Assembly (NCBI GenBank): GCA_030636485.1
Contig: DAOVWV010000144.1
Span: 1-5,322 of the forward strand
Source: Methyloprofundus sp.
GTDB taxonomy: Bacteria; Pseudomonadota; Gammaproteobacteria; Methylococcales; Methylomonadaceae
DNA: 5,322 nt
Direction of reading: 5' to 3'
Part shown: in pieces, positions 1 through 5,322 of the stretch
Numbering within the stretch: position 1 is the first letter of the stretch
Layout: the number at the start of each line of letters is the position of its first letter
Made by a program: the position numbers and the translations under genes
Notes under the pieces: generated by a model
Databases searched by the model: none
What the model saw: only the letters and a program-made list of their open reading frames with translations
What the model was told of the DNA's origin: nothing

Positions 1-2
1 AT

Positions 3-1388
3 CTGGGGAACTTTCATTTCAATACACTGGGTAATTTTATAGAAAACTCAAAAGCAGGGCTGTTATTTATTGATTTCACTCATGGCCATATGCTGACACT
101 CACCGGTACGGTCGAAATTCTTTGGGACTCACCCGATACAGAGTTTTTCGCAGGGGCAGAACGGCTGTGGACATTTAATCTGGATCACGGGCGTTGGCTG
201 AAAAACGCCCTCCCCTTACGCTGGGATTTAAAAGATTATGCCCCTACCACGACACTGACAGGCAGCTGGCAGGAAGCGGCTGCCGCCCAAAAATCCGATA
301 GCCTGAAAAATAGCTGGCAGTCCTATAAAGTGACAAAAATCATTCAGGAAAGCAGCCTGATTAAATCCTTTTATCTGCAAGCCCCTGCCGACCAGCACCC
401 CAGTTTTCATGCTGGACAATTCTTAACCCTTAAAACGGATATTAATGGCAAGCAACAGATCAGAACCTATACCGTTTCTAGTACACCTAAAGACCCCTTT
501 ATCCGCATTAGTATCAAGCACGAGCTTGCGCAAGGGGGGAAACCAGCGGGGATATTTTCTAGCTTTATGCACCAACAACTCAAGGCCGGTGATGTACTGC
601 AAGTCAAAGCACCGACAGGCGCTTTTCATTATATAAGTTCAGCACAAAGACCCGTCCTGCTTATCTCGGCGGGTGTCGGCATTACTCCGATGATTGCGAT
701 GGCAAGACACGCCCTGCAAGAAGGCGTACGCACCCGATCCATGGTGACTATTATATTAGTCTGTTCGGCACGCAACAGTACACATCGTGCTTTTTATGAC
801 GAGCTCAACCAGCTTGCCTCTCAGTCGGGCGGCTATATTCAAGTTATCTGGGCTTTAAGTCAGCCGGAAACGCATTTAAAAATAGGCACGGATTATCATT
901 TTAAAGGCAGAATATCCAAATCATTATTGACCCAGCTATTGTCTGATCATCACTGTGATGCCTACCTTTGTGGCCCGAATAGTTTTATGCAAGACCAGTA
1001 CAATAGCCTGCGTGAGCTAGGTGTCGATAATCAGCATATCTTTGCCGAAGCCTTTGGACCTGCCTCACTGGTGCGTGATCAAGAGGTCATTAATTCACTG
1101 CCAGTAGCCGAACAGGCCATCATCAATTTTACGGCATCTAAAGTAGAACAGGCCTGGTCAAAAGAGGATGGTACTTTATTGGAATTTGCCGAAGCACATG
1201 GGCTAAACCCTGAATATGGCTGTCGCAGTGGTCAATGCGGGGCGTGTAAAGCGAAGCTCAATAGAGGTAAGGTAAGCTATCAACAAGCGTTCAGCTGTGA
1301 TTTAGAGGCCGGTGAAATTTTATTATGCTGTGCCAGACCAGCGGCAAGCGAAACCGCAGAGATGATGCAATTAGATATTCAACTGTGA
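3..1388 (+). CDS. PNPOx-like / FAD-NAD(P)H reductase / [2Fe-2S] ferredoxin fusion protein, 5'-partial
   Basis: The frame is open to the left edge, so the ATG at 90 is an internal methionine and the true start lies upstream. 461 residues are visible, numbered from base 3. Residues 1-80 are the end of an FMN-binding split barrel of the pyridoxamine 5'-phosphate oxidase-like class (NTLGNFIEN, GLLFIDF, LTGTVEILWD). A linker (about 81-103) leads to a flavohemoglobin-type reductase: FAD motif RTYTVS (154-159), NAD(P)-binding ISAGVGITPM (221-230) and CGPNSFM (323-329). The C-terminus is a plant-type ferredoxin with Cys407, Cys412, Cys415 and Cys442 (C-x4-C-x2-C-x26-C), so all four cluster ligands are present. 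Family knowledge suggests electrons pass from NAD(P)H to FAD to [2Fe-2S], and perhaps to the split-barrel flavin. The substrate is unknown. No signal peptide is visible, so it is probably cytoplasmic. The domain calls are firm; the physiological role is not. Confidence 0.93.
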   Translation: MGNFHFNTLGNFIENSKAGLLFIDFTHGHMLTLTGTVEILWDSPDTEFFAGAERLWTFNLDHGRWLKNALPLRWDLKDYAPTTTLTGSWQEAAAAQKSDSLKNSWQSYKVTKIIQESSLIKSFYLQAPADQHPSFHAGQFLTLKTDINGKQQIRTYTVSSTPKDPFIRISIKHELAQGGKPAGIFSSFMHQQLKAGDVLQVKAPTGAFHYISSAQRPVLLISAGVGITPMIAMARHALQEGVRTRSMVTIILVCSARNSTHRAFYDELNQLASQSGGYIQVIWALSQPETHLKIGTDYHFKGRISKSLLTQLLSDHHCDAYLCGPNSFMQDQYNSLRELGVDNQHIFAEAFGPASLVRDQEVINSLPVAEQAIINFTASKVEQAWSKEDGTLLEFAEAHGLNPEYGCRSGQCGACKAKLNRGKVSYQQAFSCDLEAGEILLCCARPAASETAEMMQLDIQL

Positions 1389-1428
1389 TGGATAAAGAGT
1401 ATAAATTTCAACAACCCATCTTTTTTTT
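1387..1428 (+). terminator. Possible weak intrinsic terminator after the redox gene
   Basis: GATGG (1387-1391, overlapping the TGA stop) can pair with CCATC (1416-1420), immediately followed by eight T residues (1421-1428). The T tract is in the right place for a Rho-independent terminator. However, the stem is only 5 bp with a 24-base loop, so the hairpin is poor. It may simply be a T tract. Confidence 0.25.
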
Positions 1429-1614
1429 GATATTATACGAGTAACTTCTCATTATTATTTGTGTGTAGGGGGAACCCGTCATTCCCGAAGTCTACCCAGT
1501 CAAGCTGGGCACAAGCTTTAGCGGGAATCCATTGCTGGAAACATAGCTAAGGATTATGGGCAATCAGGTGTTTTTTGTCATTCGGAATAACAGCTAACAA
1601 TAGAGAAATCGCTC
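1389..1614. other. Intergenic region between the redox gene and the DUF389 gene
   Basis: This 226-base stretch has no convincing gene. It holds the T tract at 1421-1428, an AT-rich stretch with a possible -10 box TATTAT (1431-1436) but no good -35, and the inverted-repeat element described separately. A second copy of GTCATTC lies at 1577-1583, after a run of six T (1571-1576). A promoter for the DUF389 gene is probably here, since the upstream gene is 226 bases away, but I cannot fix its position. Confidence 0.6.
1478..1530. repeat. Degenerate REP/MITE-like inverted repeat (GTCATTCCCG...CGGGAAT type)
   Basis: ATTCCCG (1481-1487) is an exact inverted match to CGGGAAT (1522-1528). Nested inside, CCCAG (1495-1499) pairs with CTGGG (1505-1509) around a 5-base loop, so the RNA or single strand can fold into a two-part hairpin. 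The flanks GTCATTCCCG and CGGGAATCCA match the consensus of small palindromic repeats I recall as scattered through many gammaproteobacterial genomes. GTCATTC recurs at 1577-1583, which may mark the other end of a longer element of about 110 bases. There is no T run directly after the stem, so a repeat is more likely than a simple terminator. Copy number cannot be seen from one window. Confidence 0.55.
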
Positions 1615-3507
1615 ATGACTGCTTATGTACATTCTGCTCTTTTTGTTTATACCGGCGTAGCTAACAAGCTAAATGACGAACTTCAGCAGAACCCGTTTGG
1701 CACAGAGATTACCTCGCTAGCACTGGATACCTTACTACTCAACCCTGAAAGCTATCTAAGTAATATTGAGCATGTCGTCATAGCGGGGGCATTGGCTGAT
1801 ATCAAAGCTATTTTAAATCTCGCACTTAAATACGATTTTAGTATCGGTTTAATTCCCGATAAAGCCGAAAAAAAACTCATCAAGTCTTTTGATCTTTCTA
1901 GCGAATATAACGATGCTATCGAACTTGCCTTACGGGAGGATGCCCAGGCTATTGACCTTATATTATGTAATGGTCAGATTTTACTTTTTAAAGCCACGAT
2001 AGGCTGGCTACCCTTAATGGACTCCAGCAATGAAACAAGTACTGTCAGCTTCTGGGTTAAATCATTAAAAAACAGTTTTCAACTCAGACTTCTCAAGTTT
2101 TGTTTTACCACCGCAAAAGGAAAAAAAATAAAAACAGCGGCTACCGGCTGTATGATCATACAACGCCATAAGGGAAGCTTTTTATCAAAATTAATTGAAA
2201 ATGATAGCTCCATTAGAGATGGCTCTATTTCGATGGTTGTTTTTTCACCTATTTCTATTGTCGTATATTTCAATATTCTCCTGCGGCTTTTGGCAGGTTC
2301 TAAAAGTAATGATCGTCTCCCACAGGGCATTGGTTTTATCAAAAGCAGCCAGGTAAATATCCAAACCAGCAAACCACTGGATGTTATTATTGATGATAAT
2401 AGCATTACCCAGACACCGCTACATTGTGAAACCTTGCAAAAAGCCATTCGAGTCAATGTAGGCGCATGGCTTGCAGCAGATAATAAAAGCGCAAAAATTC
2501 CCAAAGAAAGCATCAAAATTGCCTACCTCCCCAACGAAAAAGAGCTGGAGCAGCTTAGTCAGCAGAAGATACCCTTTTTTTCCCATGCTTCCGAAGAACG
2601 CTTTCGTGATTTATTTATCTCGCTCAGGGATGATGCAAAAATAAACTCGACTTATATCACCCTAATGGTACTGAGTACAATGCTAGCCACCATCGGACTC
2701 TTTCAGGGTAGTACGGCCGTGGTGATAGGCGCAATGCTATTAGCCCCGCTAATGGCGCCCATTGTTTCTCTGGCAATGGGCTTATTGCGTGGCAACATGG
2801 AGTTACTTAAGAGTTCAGTCGCAAAAATTGCGCTTGGCGTTACACTTGCCCTACTCGCCTCTGCACTGATTACCCAGATATTCCCGCATAAAATGATTAC
2901 CAATGAAATATCCGCACGGCTAAGCCCCAGCTTACTTGATCTGGCGGTCGCCATTGTCTCTGGCATTGCCGGTGCCTATTCAAAATCATTTAAGGAAATC
3001 ATCCAAAGCCTCGCGGGCGTTGCTGTCGCCGTTGCCTTGGTACCTCCACTGGCCGTCGCAGGTATCGGTATAGGCCGGGGTAACATAGACTTCTTTTTAC
3101 AAGCCTTTCTGTTGTTCTCCACCAATCTGGTTGGCATCACACTTGCAGCCACCTTTACCTTTAGAGTCCTAGGATTCTCACCCATCGTGCATGCCAAGCG
3201 CGGCATAGGGTTGGTGCTGATTTTATTTATGCTCATTTCGGTTCCCCTTTATGCCTCTTATGAAAGAATCATCGAGACCATTCGCTTTGAAACGCTGATG
3301 GAAAAAAACCGTTTTCTGGTCAATGGTAAATACATTATGGTTCAAAATCCGCGCTTAACCCATTCAGAGCATACAAAAATGCTACTGATAGATATATTAA
3401 CCCGTGATGATATAGATCGGAAAGACCTGATTGAACTGAAAAAGAAAATAAAACTCCATTTTAATGCCAAGGTAATTATTAAAACCCGGATACTTTATAT
3501 TTTGTAG
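1615..3507 (+). CDS. DUF389 (TIGR00341-type) membrane protein fused to a degenerate diacylglycerol-kinase-like domain
   Basis: 630 residues. ATG 1615 is well fixed: an in-frame TAA lies at 1588-1590, no other common start codon intervenes, and a weak purine-rich site (GAGA, 1603-1606) sits 8 bases upstream. Residues 1-285 follow the layout of YegS/DgkB-type lipid kinases: IGLIP (77-81) where the family has its GIIPxGTxND strand, IDLILCNG (113-120) and the second-domain strand pair ending PLDVIIDDNS (254-263), where kinases have a DGE motif. The GGDGT nucleotide loop is replaced by AGALAD (57-62) and no GTxND follows, so kinase activity is unlikely. Residues about 328-548 are the DUF389 core, with FRDLFISLRDDA (330-341) before roughly seven hydrophobic segments (346-363, 365-392, 402-424, 439-455, 462-485, 491-517, 530-548) that include VIGAMLLAPLMAPI (370-383) and ALVPPLAVAGIGIG (474-487). 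A soluble tail of about 80 residues follows. It is probably an inner-membrane protein, possibly a ligand-gated channel or transporter. DUF389 function is not established. Confidence 0.9.
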   Translation: MTAYVHSALFVYTGVANKLNDELQQNPFGTEITSLALDTLLLNPESYLSNIEHVVIAGALADIKAILNLALKYDFSIGLIPDKAEKKLIKSFDLSSEYNDAIELALREDAQAIDLILCNGQILLFKATIGWLPLMDSSNETSTVSFWVKSLKNSFQLRLLKFCFTTAKGKKIKTAATGCMIIQRHKGSFLSKLIENDSSIRDGSISMVVFSPISIVVYFNILLRLLAGSKSNDRLPQGIGFIKSSQVNIQTSKPLDVIIDDNSITQTPLHCETLQKAIRVNVGAWLAADNKSAKIPKESIKIAYLPNEKELEQLSQQKIPFFSHASEERFRDLFISLRDDAKINSTYITLMVLSTMLATIGLFQGSTAVVIGAMLLAPLMAPIVSLAMGLLRGNMELLKSSVAKIALGVTLALLASALITQIFPHKMITNEISARLSPSLLDLAVAIVSGIAGAYSKSFKEIIQSLAGVAVAVALVPPLAVAGIGIGRGNIDFFLQAFLLFSTNLVGITLAATFTFRVLGFSPIVHAKRGIGLVLILFMLISVPLYASYERIIETIRFETLMEKNRFLVNGKYIMVQNPRLTHSEHTKMLLIDILTRDDIDRKDLIELKKKIKLHFNAKVIIKTRILYIL

Positions 3508-3558
3508 ATTCCGCATGACACCGATACTGCCCTAACAGCCCCAGCTTTTCCAATCACT

Positions 3559-4722
3559 ATGAAAACAGCATACACATTCATTTTACTGATCATTTTTATC
3601 GCTCTTTTATGGTTTATGGAGCATAAAGATGAGCCACACATCAAACCCAGTGGCAATAGCGTTAAAATTGGCATGATCGGGCCTTTCAGTGGTGCCAATA
3701 CATACAAAGGCGAACTAGGCACCAAAGGTATTGAGGTCGCTCAGCAACTCATTCCCTACCTTGATAATGGCGATAGCATAGAATGGATTCGCGAGGATGA
3801 TCACGGCATTCCTGAGTACTCAGTCAGTGCATTAAAAACACTTGTTGAAACCCATAAAGTCGCTGCCATCATCATACTTTCTGGAAGTGATTCTGTCTTG
3901 GCTGTCGCCAAAGTCGCAGAGCAATATAAAACGCCTATCCTTACCCTATTCGCATCCCATCCCGACATTACCCGATATAGCTCCCTGGTTAACCAGTTTA
4001 ACTTTGATGATACATTTCAGGCGGCTGTGGCTGCACTCTATATACGTGACGAATTATTAATTGACGAAGTGGCCATGCTTACACAATCAGGCAATGCACA
4101 CTTCACCTATTTAGCCAATGAATTTGCCAAGCAGTTCACTGCCACTGAAGGCATCATTACCGACCGTTACGAATTGAAAGAAGATGAGCAGAACTATCTA
4201 CCGATTCTACAGTCAATAAAAAACAAAGACCCGGAGTTACTGTATTTACCCATTGCAATGGAGCATATATTCGAAGTTAAATCAGCACTGATTCAACTCA
4301 ACTGGAACCCTAAAATTATGCTGAGTGATGGTATATTGGCTAATATTAAAGTACAAAAAAAATACCCTGTAGAGCGCATGAATGGAATGATGGCCATTGA
4401 TGCATACTCTTATGATATGGAATATTCACATTTAGGCAAGCAATTACTAGAGCAAATGACATCCATGGAAGTTGATAAACTGGATATAGGGACTAAAAGT
4501 GTGCTTGCCATGGAAAGCTATGCTTTATTAGTTGATGTACTGAATCGCTGTATAAAGCAGAAAAATAAACCTAGCTGTATTAATGACAGTATACGCTCGA
4601 CCACCAAGTTTGAAGGTGTTAAAGGCCTTATATCCTTCGACTCAACAGGTAAGGTACATCGTTCACTCAACATCAACAGAATACAGGACGGGGTAACAGA
4701 ATTTATCGTTCGGGTTTATTGA
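3559..4722 (+). CDS. LivJ-like periplasmic substrate-binding protein (Peripla_BP_6 type), membrane-anchored
   Basis: 387 residues. The fold is type I periplasmic binding protein, related to branched-chain amino acid receptors: VKIGMIGPFSGA (35-46) begins lobe 1, a helix-strand unit with IIILSGSDSV (104-113) follows, and the end GLISFDSTGKVHRSLNINRI (356-375) is the usual closing element with G-x-I-x-FD-x-x-G. Residues 5-20 are a hydrophobic segment after Met-Lys, without a lipobox cysteine or a clear AxA cleavage site, so an uncleaved anchor facing the periplasm is likely. Cys330 and Cys340 are close enough for a disulfide. The start at 3559 is the first common start codon after the upstream stop, but no Shine-Dalgarno sequence precedes it. 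It lies 51 bp downstream of the DUF389 gene with no visible promoter or terminator between, so co-transcription is likely. No permease or ATPase gene is in the window. The ligand is unknown. Confidence 0.88.
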   Translation: MKTAYTFILLIIFIALLWFMEHKDEPHIKPSGNSVKIGMIGPFSGANTYKGELGTKGIEVAQQLIPYLDNGDSIEWIREDDHGIPEYSVSALKTLVETHKVAAIIILSGSDSVLAVAKVAEQYKTPILTLFASHPDITRYSSLVNQFNFDDTFQAAVAALYIRDELLIDEVAMLTQSGNAHFTYLANEFAKQFTATEGIITDRYELKEDEQNYLPILQSIKNKDPELLYLPIAMEHIFEVKSALIQLNWNPKIMLSDGILANIKVQKKYPVERMNGMMAIDAYSYDMEYSHLGKQLLEQMTSMEVDKLDIGTKSVLAMESYALLVDVLNRCIKQKNKPSCINDSIRSTTKFEGVKGLISFDSTGKVHRSLNINRIQDGVTEFIVRVY

Positions 4723-5321
4723 ATCCCCATTTTCTGCTCTAGCATCATAATACGCCTATCAATGCCGAGAACAGAAGGGTGTCTTTCAGTGTATCGCATA
4801 AGTAGAAGTTGGCGCTCTTCACGTAGTCTAAACAACTTGGACTGAAATTCTGATATATTATTTTGCTGTATAGGTATATTCTGTTGTACCGGAATATCGG
4901 GTGGATCCCTGACTTCCAGCTGAGATAATTTCCAGACCTTTTCGTCATACACTTTCCCATTACCATGAACAATGCGAACACGCATCGTAGGATCCGTTAA
5001 AGTAGTGTCGAAATCGACAGTCGCAAAACTCAGTGTTTTACCGTTGGTAATGCCTGAAGAAATCACTTCGATAACCCGGTACCCTGCCAGTTCTGATTCA
5101 TGATGCACCCAAACCAATGACCTGTGAATATCTCCAGAAAAAAAGACCACACCAGAAATCTTGTGCACCTTAATGGCATCAAACAGCCTTCGTCGTGCAA
5201 ACGTATAAAGACGCCATCCATCGACAGTGCTGTGGTACAGCGTGCTGCCAGAGGCTATGACCTTAAACTTTGCCTTGGAGTTTTTCAAACCATTCAAAAG
5301 CCACTCAAATTGTGGGTCACC
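4716..5321 (-). CDS. PhoD-like metallophosphatase, C-terminal part, with Wzz-like helical tail (5'-partial)
   Basis: Read leftwards, the frame is open to the right edge; the TTG at 5297 is internal because the conserved GDPQFEWL precedes it. 201 residues are visible. Residues 1-16 (GDPQFEWLLNGLKNSK), VIASGST (21-27), DGW (34-36) and RRRLFDAI (43-50) match the second half of PhoD-family alkaline phosphatases and phosphodiesterases. SGDIHRS (62-68) is the conserved metal-site motif with its histidine. VISSGITNG (86-94) follows as in the family, then a beta-strand region to about 138. Residues 143-154 are a tandem IP[VI]QQN pair acting as a linker, and 159-200 form a charged helix containing RYTERHP. 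The first metal ligands lie outside the window. Such enzymes are usually exported, but the signal peptide would be off the edge. The gene converges on the binding-protein gene with a 7-bp overlap. The family call is good; substrate and exact subfamily are open. Confidence 0.85.
   Translation of the reverse strand, partial: GDPQFEWLLNGLKNSKAKFKVIASGSTLYHSTVDGWRLYTFARRRLFDAIKVHKISGVVFFSGDIHRSLVWVHHESELAGYRVIEVISSGITNGKTLSFATVDFDTTLTDPTMRVRIVHGNGKVYDEKVWKLSQLEVRDPPDIPVQQNIPIQQNNISEFQSKLFRLREERQLLLMRYTERHPSVLGIDRRIMMLEQKMGIQ
4719..4847 (-). other. Wzz/GumC-like coiled-coil tail of the PhoD-like protein
   Basis: This segment encodes the last 43 residues, rich in Arg, Glu, Leu and Met. REERQLLLMRYTERHPSVLG is followed by IDRRIMMLEQKMG. 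The pattern of a leucine-rich helix, then [RY]-[YF]-T-x-x-H-P-x-V, then a second helix with RR-I-x-x-LE is the one I know from the periplasmic coiled coil of polysaccharide chain-length proteins (Wzz/GumC/EpsF type). Here it hangs on a phosphatase, joined by a Gln/Pro/Asn linker. The resemblance is by eye; shared ancestry is an inference. Confidence 0.55.
4860..4895 (-). repeat. Tandem hexapeptide repeat IPVQQN-IPIQQN in the linker
   Basis: Two consecutive six-residue units, IPVQQN and IPIQQN, are encoded between the phosphatase domain and the helical tail. The two DNA copies differ at several positions, including third bases of the Pro, Gln and Ile codons, so this is an old duplication or is kept at protein level, not a fresh slippage product. 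Confidence 0.7.
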
Positions 5322-5322
5322 C

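Noticed and set aside
423..636. Small open frames on both strands inside the redox gene
   Set aside because: The overlapping reductase frame has intact FAD-binding motifs; the small frames have no support.
1575..1601. Possible promoter TTGTCA (1575-1580) with TAACAAT (1595-1601)
   Set aside because: Spacing is about 14-15 bases and the predicted start would fall at or after the ribosome binding site, leaving no room for a leader.
1821..2010. Active diacylglycerol kinase or NAD kinase call for the N-terminal half of the DUF389 protein
   Set aside because: The glycine-rich GGDGT nucleotide loop and the GTxND segment are absent, so only the fold is supported, not the enzyme.
2079..2516. 145-codon open frame on the minus strand
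   Set aside because: It lies wholly inside the DUF389 fusion gene, whose own frame has clear family motifs; the antisense translation has no recognisable domain.
2703..3236. Two minus-strand open frames of 86-87 codons opposite the DUF389 membrane domain
   Set aside because: They are shadows of the hydrophobic coding sequence, with no domain or independent start signal.
3559..3618. Lipoprotein signal peptide on the binding protein
   Set aside because: No cysteine occurs near the end of the hydrophobic segment, so there is no lipobox.
3495..3725. Minus-strand open frame spanning the gap between the DUF389 and binding-protein genes
   Set aside because: Most of it is antisense to the start of the binding-protein gene and the product looks like no known family.

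Overview
The window carries four protein-coding genes and one non-coding gap of 226 bases. Three genes lie on the plus strand and one, cut by the right edge, lies on the minus strand. Moderate base composition, gene density and protein similarity as I recall it suggest a gammaproteobacterium, perhaps a free-living methanotroph or sulfur oxidiser. That placement is an inference; no rRNA or other marker gene is present.

Left part (1-1388): the 3' two thirds or so of a multidomain redox enzyme. The end of a pyridoxamine-phosphate-oxidase-like FMN split barrel is followed by a flavohemoglobin-type FAD/NAD(P)H reductase module and a C-terminal plant-type [2Fe-2S] ferredoxin. The start lies outside the window; the frame is open from the left edge. 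Gap (1389-1614): a weak possible terminator, a degenerate GTCATTCCCG/CGGGAAT inverted-repeat element and the leader of the next gene.

Middle (1615-4722): two same-strand genes 51 bp apart. The first encodes a 630-residue protein that joins a catalytically degenerate diacylglycerol-kinase-like domain to a DUF389 (TIGR00341-type) polytopic membrane domain. The second encodes a LivJ-like periplasmic binding protein with an N-terminal membrane anchor. No ABC permease or ATPase is visible, so the binding protein may act as a ligand sensor or partner for the DUF389 protein rather than as a normal transporter component.

Right part (4716-5322, minus): the C-terminal 201 residues of a PhoD-like metallophosphatase. 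It ends in an unusual glutamine-rich linker and a charged helical tail resembling the coiled coil of Wzz/GumC polysaccharide chain-length proteins. Its stop codon lies inside the end of the binding-protein gene, giving a 7-bp convergent overlap.

The most interesting unit is the DUF389/pseudo-kinase fusion with its binding-protein neighbour, followed by the PhoD tail. No CRISPR array, tRNA, rRNA, transposase or integrase was seen.
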